Assembly (NCBI RefSeq): GCF_002196515.1
Contig: NZ_CP018836.1
Span: 744,001 to 808,000 of the forward strand
Source: Vibrio gazogenes
Lineage (GTDB): Bacteria > Pseudomonadota > Gammaproteobacteria > Enterobacterales > Vibrionaceae
Length of the DNA: 64,000 bases
Direction of reading: 5' to 3'
Position numbers and translations under genes: made by a program. Numbering within the stretch: position 1 is the stretch's first letter; every line of letters starts with the position of its first letter. The notes beneath the pieces were generated by a model that saw nothing but the letters and a program-made list of their open reading frames with translations, was not told where the DNA came from and made no database searches. Shown piece after piece: positions 26,801-37,227 of this stretch.

Positions 26801-29442
26801 TAAACATAAAGTTGAGAAGCTGCAGTCAGTATCTGCAGCCATTCGTCATGTCCCCGCCGAAGCGAAGGTAACCAGAGCACTGGTTTTATTGAGGATGGCA
26901 AACATTGACGAGCCATACTCAATAAAGTTGCCGACGGACCGACTTCCAGATAGGTATCCACACCATCAGCATCAAGCCGTTGAACTCCCTGATAAAATTT
27001 TACTGGTTTACACAAATGCTTAAGCCAGTACTCTGAGGTACACAACTGCTCACCGGCAATCTCACCGGTCAGATTAGATATCACGGGAAGCTGAGGCCGG
27101 GCCCACTTAATTTGAGATAACACTTCTGTAAAGGCTTCACACATCGGTTCGACCAGCGGTGAATGGAATGCATGAGAAACGGCCAGCATCTGGTACGTCA
27201 ACGAATGTGCCTGTAAATGGGCTTCCAATGCCAGTATGCAATCGGTCTCTCCGGCAACAACTGTACTTACCGGGCCATTTTCAGCAGCAATAACGACTCC
27301 GGGAAATGAAAGAATCATAGTCGCAACAACATCAGTTGGTGCTGCAATACTCATCATACTGCCGGGCTGGCACCGTGCCGCTAGCAAACGTCCTCTCGTT
27401 GCTACAAGTTTCAGACCATCTTCCAGACTAAAAACACCTGCAATGCAAGCTGCAACATATTCCCCCAGACTGTGTCCAATTAATACATCCGGCTGAATCC
27501 CCCATGATTGCCACAATGTTGCCAGTGCATATTCAAACGCAAACAAAACTGGTTGTGTATATTCAGTCTGGCGCACAAGATGTGTATGTTCTCCCCATAA
27601 TAACGAAGTAAGTGCATAATCAAGCTCTGACGCCAGAATTGTTTCACAACGGTCGATCACCTGTCTGAAAACCGGAGAAGAACAGTACAAATCATATCCC
27701 ATTCCTGCATACTGAGAGCCCTGTCCGGAAAAAAGGAATGCGATTTTTTTCTCGTTTTCACTGTATGCATGGTTAATCTGCAAAGATGGAATTCCCTGAA
27801 TATATTGTGTTATCAGAGCCTGAAGCTGTGTTGTATTTTCGGCAACAATAGCCAACCGATGGGATGCAGCATATCTTCCGGAATTGGCGCTGAAACCGAC
27901 ATCACCAACAAAATACTCCTTGTCGGATAACATTTCATTGTAACGTTTTACCAGCGTCTCCAATGCTTCGGGGGTTTCTGCAGATAATGTCAACATATGG
28001 TGGGAACGCTCTGCCTGACTCACTTTCTGCAAGATTTTCTCTGGTGCTTGTGTTAATACAATATGAGCATTCGTCCCACTAAATCCGAACGCGCTAAGCC
28101 CTGCTGTCCGGGGATGTTCTGAGTCACTCCACAGCATACATTGTGTCGGAAATTCTACTGGTAATTTCTCCCATAAAATATGAGGACTGGGATGATGAAA
28201 ATGTTTATTTGGCGGAATAACACCATGTTCGATCGATAATATAGTTTTCAAAAGTCCAGCCATACCAGAAGCCGCTTCTGCATGGCCCATATTGGTTTTC
28301 ACAGCTCCCATAATTAGATTTCCCCGGCGCGCCTGATCATCACCAAATACTGTCGCAAGGGCAGAAAACTCTATCGGATCACCTAAAGCCGTTCCCGTAC
28401 CATGGCACTCAATATAATCAATATCAGAAGTACTCATACCGGCATTTTTCAGTGCTGCACGTAATAATTTGACCTGAGATAGTTCATTTGGAGCCGTTAG
28501 TCCCTGACTGCGCCCATCCTGATTAACAGCACTTCCTGAAATAACAGCCCGAATATTATCCCCGTCTCTTTGAGCATCACTCAGGCGTTTCAAAACAACC
28601 ATTCCACAACCTTCAGCTCTGGCAAACCCATCAGCTGAAGCATCGAATGTTTTACAATGACCGTCAGATGCCAACATGCCAGCATCGTAAAAACTTGCTG
28701 TATTGTAAGGGTCGAGAATCAGATTCACACCACCTACAAGTGCCATATTGCTTTCTCCCAGTTTTAAACTCTGGCACGCTAAATGAAGGCTGACCAGAGA
28801 TGAAGAGCAGGCAGTATCAATGGATACTGTCGGCCCCTGGAGTCCCAGCATGTAGGCAATACGTCCGGCAGCAACACTACCGGAATTTCCTGTCAGGCTA
28901 TAAATAGATGGCTTATCTCCTCCGGTCGAAAAACGTCCGTAATCGTTTGAACTAATACCAATAAAAACCCCTGTCAGTGATTCTTTCTGACCTCTGGGGT
29001 TATAACCTGCACATTCCAAAGCTTCCCAACTGACTTCCAATAGCAGACGCTGTTGCGGATCCATTTGCTCAACTTCTCGTTCAGACAACCCAAAAAATGC
29101 CGCATCAAATAAGTCAATATCACGGAGTAACCCCATACAAAGGTCTTCCGGATGCCGCGAGTCAAATTGTCTTCCTATAGCTTCAGGCTGGCACATGAGA
29201 TCGCGACCATTTTCCAGAGCCTCCCAGAAAGACTGAGGATCACGGACATCTCCAGGGAATCGGCAAGCCATACCGATAATGGCTATCGGCTCCTGAACAT
29301 CCGGTTTTTTTTCTATCGAACGTTGCTCTGCTGATGACTGCTGCTGATGTTCCAAAGATTGCTGCTGTCGGGCAGCCAGCAACAGTAACTGGTTCCGGGA
29401 TAAGCGTCCGATCTGCTGTAAATATTTTTCCATAAGGCTCAT
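23893..29442 (-). CDS. Type I PKS module 5: KS-AT-DH-KR-ACP
   Basis: This 1849-residue PKS subunit should add malonate and leave a double bond. Its KS (50-465) has DTACSSSL, HGTGTALGDP and NMGHAEAASG. The AT (565-910) has GHSLGE (Ser658) and HAFH (757-760), malonyl type. The DH (935-1215) has HRVRGAVVVP (His971) and Asp1134 in LIDACFQ. The KR nucleotide loop TGAFGGIG is at 1465, with catalytic Tyr1606 and Asn1610. The ACP has GFDSM (Ser1766). There is no ER. The usual LDD motif of B-type ketoreductases reads EAHD, so product stereochemistry is not predictable. A coiled-coil-like N-terminus and acidic C-terminal tail serve as docking ends. It overlaps the preceding gene by 4 nt. Confidence 0.94.
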   Translation of the reverse strand: MSLMEKYLQQIGRLSRNQLLLLAARQQQSLEHQQQSSAEQRSIEKKPDVQEPIAIIGMACRFPGDVRDPQSFWEALENGRDLMCQPEAIGRQFDSRHPEDLCMGLLRDIDLFDAAFFGLSEREVEQMDPQQRLLLEVSWEALECAGYNPRGQKESLTGVFIGISSNDYGRFSTGGDKPSIYSLTGNSGSVAAGRIAYMLGLQGPTVSIDTACSSSLVSLHLACQSLKLGESNMALVGGVNLILDPYNTASFYDAGMLASDGHCKTFDASADGFARAEGCGMVVLKRLSDAQRDGDNIRAVISGSAVNQDGRSQGLTAPNELSQVKLLRAALKNAGMSTSDIDYIECHGTGTALGDPIEFSALATVFGDDQARRGNLIMGAVKTNMGHAEAASGMAGLLKTILSIEHGVIPPNKHFHHPSPHILWEKLPVEFPTQCMLWSDSEHPRTAGLSAFGFSGTNAHIVLTQAPEKILQKVSQAERSHHMLTLSAETPEALETLVKRYNEMLSDKEYFVGDVGFSANSGRYAASHRLAIVAENTTQLQALITQYIQGIPSLQINHAYSENEKKIAFLFSGQGSQYAGMGYDLYCSSPVFRQVIDRCETILASELDYALTSLLWGEHTHLVRQTEYTQPVLFAFEYALATLWQSWGIQPDVLIGHSLGEYVAACIAGVFSLEDGLKLVATRGRLLAARCQPGSMMSIAAPTDVVATMILSFPGVVIAAENGPVSTVVAGETDCILALEAHLQAHSLTYQMLAVSHAFHSPLVEPMCEAFTEVLSQIKWARPQLPVISNLTGEIAGEQLCTSEYWLKHLCKPVKFYQGVQRLDADGVDTYLEVGPSATLLSMARQCLPSSIKPVLWLPSLRRGHDEWLQILTAASQLYVYGQSFDWQTFEQGFYRQRVTLPTYPFEVTGRSFWCQKQEESSLYHHVTAHSINNIDDIDSVLLPQVISMAEDEWLCCLTLDQHHPDFLQDHRVRGAVVVPAAMFIELALEAGRVVLKDGPLSLNSIDISQMLVIPDGEKIDVQVKIKLLQNGTYRFSIHSHQFRWEQHCSGIIEPTVQVRNTAQQSLPQIQQQCRQEIPMSEYYTRMAQEGLELGRQFQTLKQIWNGERIALARIGLPEESGQKNYCLHPLLIDACFQMLATLLPEDDKTLYLPCAVSQIRFFSKPCSAQIWATAQLISYSPERLEADFELITDDGQLVATIEGLQLVPFSGQPATPMTFYQRQWIEWKPDENEDFLLAQQAWLILADQSGFAQKLADVLVDEGHQVTLVYADSIPPESVGQAHNQLALDPNDKCEFEQLLSIWAEQIASVDDLHIVHCWSLDTYDVVQSSRLNGAGILNLIQAVPRTLGSDIPQLTFVTEQAHSVVNGTEDPVMNPASSMLWGIADVIRIEHPEFGCLSVDLQCDGQFGYTEQARQLCHLIHLHGKIDQVAVRWGRLWKAELRALAPSQQSHTYIRHDRSYLITGAFGGIGQQVTAWLADQGAGHLILLSRSEPQKSQKILEERLGVPVTVLRCDVSKAESLNLALSQVSEQTFPLAGILHLAGEAHDTVLMKQTWDDFSRVLAPKVWGGWHLHQFTEEHAINLDFFVCFSSVASLFGSAGQAAYASANAFMDGLMQYRCQRGLSGISINWGRWDDTGMAKQVSGHLEKVGLLPISSEQGLQALSWLLGASEGQIGAMNIDWVRFFEYLPEGLHLSVLDSVRQTISTQNKNEVSPEITQWHHLPLAEQQQQLEVYVRQQVTSLLGHMTDRHVRPRDKFFDIGFDSMMAVELKNRLQSGLGLTLSPTLLFDYPNLQALSCYLGELIFEQSNDDEPAPKQAVSGNVDDIKSLDDSDIDKLLDDLIEENVL

Positions 29443-32400
29443 ACTTCCTCTTGGGGCTGGTAGAATCCCCCCAGCATTTGTTCGAGTTCCTGTTCTGAAA
29501 TCTGTGTAATTGAGTCAATGTCCGATAAAGAAGCCGGAGTATCTGAGTATGATTCGGGAACTAAAATCGCTTCCTCTGATTCCACCGGAAATAACTCTGA
29601 CAGAAGATAATGGCCGAGCTGTTCAATCGTTGGATAAGTAAACAATAGGGTCGACGCTAATTTCAGACCTGTACCGGTACCGATGACATTACGCAGCTCT
29701 ACCGCCATCAAAGAATCCATTCCCAGTTCCTGTAAAGGACGATCGCTCGTTACAGAATCATGTTGACCTAACTGCAAAATCGTTTTGACCACGCCTTCGA
29801 GATAACGGGACATCTGAGCAAAGTGTGATTGCTGCGCGCTTTGAGTAAGCTGCTCGCGGATATTGTGTTTTGGATCCGACTGCTCCTGCATCATCGGAAC
29901 AGTACAGTTATCAGTCACATTAAAAGCTTCCAGGAAATCTGACCATCTTCCTTTACTTTTTAATTCCTGACGAAGCACATCCCAATGGACAGGCATAACT
30001 CCGACCTGATGAGCTATCTGAGGTAAACATAATAATTCAAATGCACGCAGTCCTTGTTGTGGAGTAATGACACCCAGTCCTTTCATTTGAAGACGTTCAA
30101 GGAGTGAATGTGACGCGGCTGATCCCACATCAGACCAAGCTCCCCAGTTTATACTTAATCCCGGGAGTCCAAGCGAGTGACGATAGCCTGCCAGTGCATC
30201 AAGAAAACTGTTCGCAGCAGCATGACTACTTTGTCCGGCATTACCAATCAATGCAGTTGCTGAAGAGAACAGCGTAAACATATCGAGATCCATATGTTGT
30301 GTGAAATGATGTAGAAGCCAAGCTCCATCCACTTTTGGTGACAATACCTTAGAAAATTGTACCCAGTTATGTTTGGATAACACGCCATCCAGCAAAACAC
30401 CGGCCGCATGTATGACACCGATAAGCGGTGGCATTGCGTGCTCAATTTGCTGAAAGAGTGTTGCCATTTCATCATATGATGTCACATCAACTTGATAGAT
30501 CTGAACGTCAGCTCCACTGTCGCGAAGTGAACGAATTGTAGATAAAGCAGAGTCTTCAGGAGCTGAACGGCCAATTAAAGCAATATGCCGGACACCACAT
30601 TCAACCAACCACTGAGCAATCAGAAGACCAAGTCCTTTTAAACCGCCGGTGATCAAATAAGTCCGCTCCGCAGAGAGAAGATCTTGCCCGGGCTTGTTCT
30701 CTTGTATGACAGACAACATCCGCATATCCAACACAATTTTTCCCGTATGTCTCGCTTGCTGCATAAAACGAAAAGCTTGTACGGCTTTGTCTACCGGGAA
30801 GGTCTTTGAAGGAAGTGGCTGATAATTTCCTTGCACTAACCCTTCAGACAACATCTGTATCAAAGGAGCAAATATATGTGGCTGTGAGTCTGTCGTCGCC
30901 ATCAAATCAATCAGGCTAAAATGTGCATCTGGACGTATTTTATGAATCTGCTCTTCTCCCCACAGTTCACGATCCCGTTTACCGATTTCAACAAACACAC
31001 CGCCCTGAGCCAGAATATCCAGGCTTTTAGGGATGAAATCACCGGCCAGACTATTAAGAACAACGTCCACACCAACACCTTGTGTTTCTTGCATAATTTG
31101 ATCGGCGAAGTCCAGTGTCCGGGAGTTCATCACATGCCGGACACCTAGTGATTCCAACACTGGCCATTTTTCCGGGCTCGCTGTGGCAAACACTTCGCCA
31201 CCACAGGCCTGAACAACCTGAATTGCAGCCATTCCTACCCCACCAGCGGCAGCATGGATCAAAACCCGTTGACCCGGTTGAATTTGCGCGACATGGCGTA
31301 ACGCATAAATGGCCGTTAAAAAAGCAACTGGAACGGTTGCTGCTGCCTCAAAAGTCATCGCAGTGGGGATTGGCATGACTAAATGGGCATTTGTATAAAC
31401 AAAACGCCCAAAAGCTCCTGGAGCCATAGCCATCACTTCATCACCAACCTGGATTCCTTCAACATTTTCTCCGACTGAAACAACGACACCGGCGCATTCT
31501 CCTCCTAACCCTCCGGGTCGGGGATCCGGATACAGACCCAGTGCATCTAAAACATCCATAAAGTTCAGTCCGGAAGCTTTCACCTCAATTTCAACTTCTC
31601 CTGCAGTTGGCTTTCTTCGGTGAGAGACAGCGTATTGCATCGTAGACAAATTACCGGGCTCAGAAATCATTAACTGACAATTGTCCCCGTCAGCAATTAA
31701 TTTCTTCTCATGATAGTAAGGTGCCATGCGAGCGACATAACGACTTCCGTCTCTCAACGCGACCTGCTCATCATCATAATCGTTGAGAAACTCATCAATC
31801 AGATACAGAAGATTAGAACGATTATCACCCTGAGGATCTAAATCAATCCGGCGGCAGTGAAGTTCAGGATGCTCCATGGCAATGACTTTCGCCATACCCC
31901 ATAAGCTTGACTGTGCAACATTAGGACAATCAAAACCGGCAACAGGCTGTGCTCCTTGAGTCGCGAGTGTCAGAGAAGCGGGCAGTTGGGCTGATGTTAT
32001 TGCCTGAATCAGATACAACAAACTCCGACAGTCTTGCTGACCGACAGCAGCAAGAGGATGGTTTTCAGCAAGATCCTGAGAAATACCAGTTTCCCAGGCA
32101 TATAGAATCTGTGTCTGTGCACCCTGTTCACAGCTATGTTCATGGGTGATGTCCTGCAACAGACGGATGTAATCTGTTGCTTCATCTTCCCGAATCATGT
32201 AGCTGTACGCATTGATTTTGCAATATTCATCACCCCGGACAACCACCGTACAATTCAATCCGTAGTGATTCATCACATCATGATAACTCTGGGCACAATG
32301 CTCCTCGGCTAAAAACAGGTAGTGATCACTATATTCACTGACAGCAGGGGATTGAGCCAAAATAACTGCTTGTGAAGTTTTAGCTTTCGGCTGAATAAGA

Positions 32401-35400
32401 GTAAACGATTCCAGTGATACCGCTTCTGACAATAATTGCCACTGAGAGGCAGACATTAACGGATAATCAGGACGAAGAGTATCATCCTGAAAACTCCACC
32501 ACCCGGTTGTCATACCAAATGTCAGATCTAACCACCGCTGCCGAACCGTGCCTTCCAGAATCAGGCAAACACCACCAGGTGCCAGAAGTGATTTCACATG
32601 GGTCATCGTTTTGGTCATGTTCTGTGTTGCATGCAGAACGTTAGCTGCAATGACTATGTCATAGTCACCAGGCTGAAAACCCTGACTTTGTGGAGAAGAT
32701 TCGATATCCAGAACCTGATATTTCACGAAATCATAATCACTAAAACGTACTTTCGCCTTTGCAGTAAATGATGGGGATATATCAGTAAATGTATATTCAC
32801 AGACAACATCATCCAACTCTTTCAATAGTGAAGAAGTCGTTCCTCCTGTTCCACCACCGATTTCCAGAATACGAAGTCCCCGGTATGTCGGCCGACTTTT
32901 AATCAACGACTGCAAACATGATTTCATCTGTCGGTTCATCAATTGTGCTTCTGGCATATTTTCATAAACTGCAGTCGTATCTGACAGATCCCCCCCAGGG
33001 AACAATAGTTGGATAGGATCGGTTCGATCCGTAATGACATCAGCCAGTTTCTCTCCGCAACGTTTTAACAAACGTAGTGCACTAACTGTTTCCGGAAAGT
33101 GAGCCAGTAGCATGTCTGCCACGTCTGCAATGTCACTTTTAAGATCTAACTGCTCTAAAAGCTGGCAAACCCGCCACTCTTCCCCTTCAGATTCAATCAG
33201 TTCTGCTTCAGATAAAATCTCAAGCATCCGATTCAACAAACGGATATGATTCGGATGAACAGCAAAATAAGTAGCAAGTTGCCCCGTAGAAAAGACATCA
33301 CCAACTTTCCAGGACCACCCCAGCACCTCAAATGCCTGTTTGACATAGACAAGACTTAGCTGATCAAAAACCTGACTGATGAGCTCCAAATCATGGTTCG
33401 ACTCACTAAATGTGCATCGTTGAAAATCGACATCCTTCAATGCTACGGATAATCCAATCTGGCCTTGTTGTGTGTACAAATTTTTCTGCTGCCAGAAAAT
33501 CGAATACAGCCAGTCATCTGAAAAATCACCGGAGGCAGATATTTCTGACTGTTCTTGCAAATGCGGTGTCTCAATCCGGTGTAACTGGAGACTCTCAAGA
33601 TAACCTACCTGCCGTTTTTCCGCGTCATAAAATACTAAATCAGCAACTTTGATCTCTCTGTTGTCGGTTACCTGCTCAACGACACACCAGACACTGTCTC
33701 CCACCGGCTGATGCATATAAAACCGTCCGATCTTGACCGGAATGTACAGACCATCAAGCATTTCCTGCTGTTTCATCAGTGCACCGACAGTCTGAAAGCA
33801 TCCATCCAGAAGTGTTGGGTGAAATATCCATGCACTTGTATCTATCGCATCAGTAACCTCCAGCCGGGTAGCAACACTTCCTGTACCACTAAAGTGAAGT
33901 GATGACACACTTTGAAATGCCGGGCCATAAAATACGCCAGAGTCCTGAACATGGTACAACGTCTTTCCATCAACTACGGGTGCATTCTCAATCCACTCAG
34001 GGAACCCGGATAACTCGACTGATGGTTCAGTCACTTGGAAGAAACCGCTTGCATGTTCTGTCCAGGTACATTCTGATGCATCCTGTTGACGACTGTATAT
34101 ACTAAATCGTGTCCTTTTCTGCTCTGGCTGAAGCACGGTTTGCAAATGCAGAGTGTCTGCTTCCTGTGCAGAAAAACTCAGCATTGTCTGGATCTTCATA
34201 TCTTCCAGAACGAATACTTTATCCGGAAATTGCGCTTTCGCAATAGCGAGTCCTGTCTCCAGAAATGCAGCCCCCGGAATGACAACTTGATCATAAACAC
34301 GATGTTCATTCCAGAAGACGTCTTTCATGCGAGACAACTCCAGAGCAAAAATAGGCACCGGAGACTGAAGCAGTTTGCCCGATAGTGGATGAGTTCCGGA
34401 ATGAGTAGCAACAGAAGAATATGTGTATTCTTTACGGGGGCGCTCTTCCTGAGTAAGGCGATCAAACCAAAAACGTTGATGTTGAAATGCATAAGTCGGT
34501 AACGAGCAGAACTGCAATGCAAAATCCTGATAAAAATCTTGCCAAAGAACGCTTGCACCATCGGTATAAAGTCGCCCCAGATTTGTCATCATTAACTCAG
34601 TTTCAGGTATTTCTGGCTGAATACTCGCCAATACATAGAGCTGTTGCTGTTTAAGACACTGCTGCACCATCTTTATTAATACAGGCTTAGGTCCGACTTC
34701 CAGATAACGAACCTCACCACGTAACTGACTCTGAAGGTTGGTGATGCTCTCCATAAAACGAACCGGGGCAGTCACATGCTCAACCCAGTATTCGGGCGAC
34801 ATTAATCGCTCATCTGCCAAATGTCCCGAGACATTAGAAATAATCTTGAGCGTTGGTCGATGGTAAGTCACACGTTCGGCTACGATCCGGAATTCATCCA
34901 GTATTGGTCGCATTAACGGGGAGTGAAAAGCATGCGATACTTCCAGGGGATGAGCAGATATATCTTGTTGCTTTAACATATCAAGCACTTGCTGCATCGC
35001 GTCTTCGCTACCGGACAGAACTGTCTGAGCCGGAGTATTACAAGCAGCAATCGACAATGATTCGGCAAAAGGATTGATAATGTCCACCAGATCAGCAGCC
35101 GGAGCCATCACCGCAGCCATAGCGCCTTCCCCCGGGAGTTCGGACATCAGCTTTCCACGCATTGCAATAAGTAATAATGCATCATTCAAACTAAATACAC
35201 CGGCAATACAAGCAGCAGCATATTCACCAACACTATGTCCGACAACCGCCGATGGCTGGATTCCCCATGACTGCCACAGTTTAGTCAAGGCATATTCAAG
35301 TACAAATAACGCTGGCTGTGTGTATTGAGTCTGGTGGATACGTTCTGATTGAGATTCATCCCACAGCACCGACAAAATTGAACACCCCAGAATTGGCTGT

Positions 35401-37196
35401 AGAATCTCGTCACACTGGTCAACAATCTGACGAAAATATGGAATGGTGTTATACAGCTCTTTCCCCATTCCAATATATTGAGAGCCCTGTCCAGTGAATA
35501 GAAATACAATATCCTTGTTCCCGGAAAATGGAGCAGTTTCCTGCGCCAGAAACTCTTTCTGAAGATCCTGTAACTGACGATACAGACTATCATGAGTATG
35601 TCCATGTAGTGCCAGTCTGTGTCGGAAATGTGTCCGTCCGACATTAGCAGAATAGCAAATATGCTCTAGTGGATACTCCCGGCCAGGATTTGAGGGTTTT
35701 AAAAAGTCAATATAACGCTGAACTAAGTCACTCAGTGCCTGACCACTTTTTGCGGACAGCGTCAGAATCTGTTCTCTTGGCGGTTTTTCCTTCACATTCT
35801 GGGAAGAGTCATAACCCGGAGCACCCGAAATCACCATATGAACATTAGTACCACTAAAACCAAAAGCACTGACACCGGCACATGGAAGGCTTTTACCTGA
35901 TTCAGGCCAGGACATTTCTTCTTGTACCACCCGAACCGAGGTATCTTCCCAGTCAATATGCGTATTGGGGCGATGGAAATGTAAGTGAGCTGGTATACGG
36001 CGATTTTTCAGCGCCAGAACAACCTTGATCAGACTCGCCATCCCGGCACAGACTTCCAAATGACCGATATTACTCTTGACTGAACCTATCCATAACGGAC
36101 AATTTCGCACTTCAGGCTGATGAAAAATCGAGGTCAGCGCCCCAATTTCAATCGGATCACCAAGTGATGTTCCGGTACCATGAGCTTCAATATAATCAAT
36201 GTCATCCGGAGTCACACCAGCATTTTTCAAAGCCTGGCGAATGACTTCTTCCTGAGCATGAACATTCGGTACAGTCAGACCAGAACTTGTACCATCATGA
36301 TTCACTGCTGATCCTTTAATCACAGCAAGAATGTCATTTCCATCAGCAATTGCTTTTGACAACCTTTTTAATACAACGACTGCGCAACCTTCGCCTCGGA
36401 CATAACCATTAGCACTGTCATCAAATGGTTTACATCGGCTATCTTCAGAGAGCATCCCCGAACGTGCAAACATAATACTGGTCTGTGGCGATACAATCAG
36501 ATTAGCCGCTCCGACAATCGCCTGCTGGCACTCATTTCGTCGTAAACTTTCGCATGCCATGTGAACCGCAACCAATGAGGAAGAACAGGCTGTATCAACA
36601 ACACTACTCGGTCCTTTTAATCCTAAAATATAAGAAATCCGCCCTGCAGCAACACTTGGTGCCGAGCCTGTCCCCATATAACCATTCACTCGTTCAGGGG
36701 CAATACGATTTTGTTCATTAATATATTCAGCACCACTGTAACCGATAAATACTCCAGTATTTGACCCCATGAGCCGCTCCGGTGACAGATTGCCCCGTTC
36801 CAAAGCTGACCAGGTTGTCTCGAGTAGTAATCGCTGACGCGGATCCATATCGATCGCTTCACGGGGACTAATACCAAAAAATGCAGCATCAAATTGATCT
36901 ATCTGTCCGATAAATCCTCCCTGACGAATCATGGAAACATCCTGAGACAATGATTCTAGTATTTCTTCCGACCAACGCCCTTCGGGAATATCATCAATAG
37001 CATCTTCTCCGCTAAGCAACATTTGCCAATAAGCATCGGGATCATTGACCGAACCGGGAAAACGGCAATCCACAGCAACTATTGCAATCGGTTCATTTTG
37101 CGCTGTCGTCAACGATTTTAATTTACCTTCCATTTTTTCAAGCGCGGTCAGGGCTTTGAGTAACCTCTGACGATCATTCTGACTATTATCTCTCAT
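29439..37196 (-). CDS. Type I PKS module 4: KS-AT-DH-cMT-ER-KR-ACP
   Basis: This 2585-residue, fully reducing and methylating module should yield a saturated unit with an alpha-methyl branch. The KS (35-460) has DTACSSSL and HGTGTSLGDP. The AT (565-910) has GHSVGE and HAFH (malonyl type). The DH (935-1210) has His965, Pro974 and Asp1131. The C-methyltransferase (about 1270-1620) carries EIGGGTGG at 1445. The ER (1845-2160) has the NADPH loop AAAGGVG at 1982. In the KR (TGGLKGLG at 2183) the usual active-site Tyr is His2325 in GQSSHAAAN. The ACP has GMDSL (Ser2495). It follows the upstream PKS gene after 31 bp and overlaps the next one by 4 bp. A charged N-terminal helix and acidic C-terminus serve as docking ends. 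Confidence 0.95.
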   Translation of the reverse strand: MRDNSQNDRQRLLKALTALEKMEGKLKSLTTAQNEPIAIVAVDCRFPGSVNDPDAYWQMLLSGEDAIDDIPEGRWSEEILESLSQDVSMIRQGGFIGQIDQFDAAFFGISPREAIDMDPRQRLLLETTWSALERGNLSPERLMGSNTGVFIGYSGAEYINEQNRIAPERVNGYMGTGSAPSVAAGRISYILGLKGPSSVVDTACSSSLVAVHMACESLRRNECQQAIVGAANLIVSPQTSIMFARSGMLSEDSRCKPFDDSANGYVRGEGCAVVVLKRLSKAIADGNDILAVIKGSAVNHDGTSSGLTVPNVHAQEEVIRQALKNAGVTPDDIDYIEAHGTGTSLGDPIEIGALTSIFHQPEVRNCPLWIGSVKSNIGHLEVCAGMASLIKVVLALKNRRIPAHLHFHRPNTHIDWEDTSVRVVQEEMSWPESGKSLPCAGVSAFGFSGTNVHMVISGAPGYDSSQNVKEKPPREQILTLSAKSGQALSDLVQRYIDFLKPSNPGREYPLEHICYSANVGRTHFRHRLALHGHTHDSLYRQLQDLQKEFLAQETAPFSGNKDIVFLFTGQGSQYIGMGKELYNTIPYFRQIVDQCDEILQPILGCSILSVLWDESQSERIHQTQYTQPALFVLEYALTKLWQSWGIQPSAVVGHSVGEYAAACIAGVFSLNDALLLIAMRGKLMSELPGEGAMAAVMAPAADLVDIINPFAESLSIAACNTPAQTVLSGSEDAMQQVLDMLKQQDISAHPLEVSHAFHSPLMRPILDEFRIVAERVTYHRPTLKIISNVSGHLADERLMSPEYWVEHVTAPVRFMESITNLQSQLRGEVRYLEVGPKPVLIKMVQQCLKQQQLYVLASIQPEIPETELMMTNLGRLYTDGASVLWQDFYQDFALQFCSLPTYAFQHQRFWFDRLTQEERPRKEYTYSSVATHSGTHPLSGKLLQSPVPIFALELSRMKDVFWNEHRVYDQVVIPGAAFLETGLAIAKAQFPDKVFVLEDMKIQTMLSFSAQEADTLHLQTVLQPEQKRTRFSIYSRQQDASECTWTEHASGFFQVTEPSVELSGFPEWIENAPVVDGKTLYHVQDSGVFYGPAFQSVSSLHFSGTGSVATRLEVTDAIDTSAWIFHPTLLDGCFQTVGALMKQQEMLDGLYIPVKIGRFYMHQPVGDSVWCVVEQVTDNREIKVADLVFYDAEKRQVGYLESLQLHRIETPHLQEQSEISASGDFSDDWLYSIFWQQKNLYTQQGQIGLSVALKDVDFQRCTFSESNHDLELISQVFDQLSLVYVKQAFEVLGWSWKVGDVFSTGQLATYFAVHPNHIRLLNRMLEILSEAELIESEGEEWRVCQLLEQLDLKSDIADVADMLLAHFPETVSALRLLKRCGEKLADVITDRTDPIQLLFPGGDLSDTTAVYENMPEAQLMNRQMKSCLQSLIKSRPTYRGLRILEIGGGTGGTTSSLLKELDDVVCEYTFTDISPSFTAKAKVRFSDYDFVKYQVLDIESSPQSQGFQPGDYDIVIAANVLHATQNMTKTMTHVKSLLAPGGVCLILEGTVRQRWLDLTFGMTTGWWSFQDDTLRPDYPLMSASQWQLLSEAVSLESFTLIQPKAKTSQAVILAQSPAVSEYSDHYLFLAEEHCAQSYHDVMNHYGLNCTVVVRGDEYCKINAYSYMIREDEATDYIRLLQDITHEHSCEQGAQTQILYAWETGISQDLAENHPLAAVGQQDCRSLLYLIQAITSAQLPASLTLATQGAQPVAGFDCPNVAQSSLWGMAKVIAMEHPELHCRRIDLDPQGDNRSNLLYLIDEFLNDYDDEQVALRDGSRYVARMAPYYHEKKLIADGDNCQLMISEPGNLSTMQYAVSHRRKPTAGEVEIEVKASGLNFMDVLDALGLYPDPRPGGLGGECAGVVVSVGENVEGIQVGDEVMAMAPGAFGRFVYTNAHLVMPIPTAMTFEAAATVPVAFLTAIYALRHVAQIQPGQRVLIHAAAGGVGMAAIQVVQACGGEVFATASPEKWPVLESLGVRHVMNSRTLDFADQIMQETQGVGVDVVLNSLAGDFIPKSLDILAQGGVFVEIGKRDRELWGEEQIHKIRPDAHFSLIDLMATTDSQPHIFAPLIQMLSEGLVQGNYQPLPSKTFPVDKAVQAFRFMQQARHTGKIVLDMRMLSVIQENKPGQDLLSAERTYLITGGLKGLGLLIAQWLVECGVRHIALIGRSAPEDSALSTIRSLRDSGADVQIYQVDVTSYDEMATLFQQIEHAMPPLIGVIHAAGVLLDGVLSKHNWVQFSKVLSPKVDGAWLLHHFTQHMDLDMFTLFSSATALIGNAGQSSHAAANSFLDALAGYRHSLGLPGLSINWGAWSDVGSAASHSLLERLQMKGLGVITPQQGLRAFELLCLPQIAHQVGVMPVHWDVLRQELKSKGRWSDFLEAFNVTDNCTVPMMQEQSDPKHNIREQLTQSAQQSHFAQMSRYLEGVVKTILQLGQHDSVTSDRPLQELGMDSLMAVELRNVIGTGTGLKLASTLLFTYPTIEQLGHYLLSELFPVESEEAILVPESYSDTPASLSDIDSITQISEQELEQMLGGFYQPQEEV

Positions 37197-37227
37197 TACG
37201 TCATTCCATCTTGTTTTTGTTCTTGTT

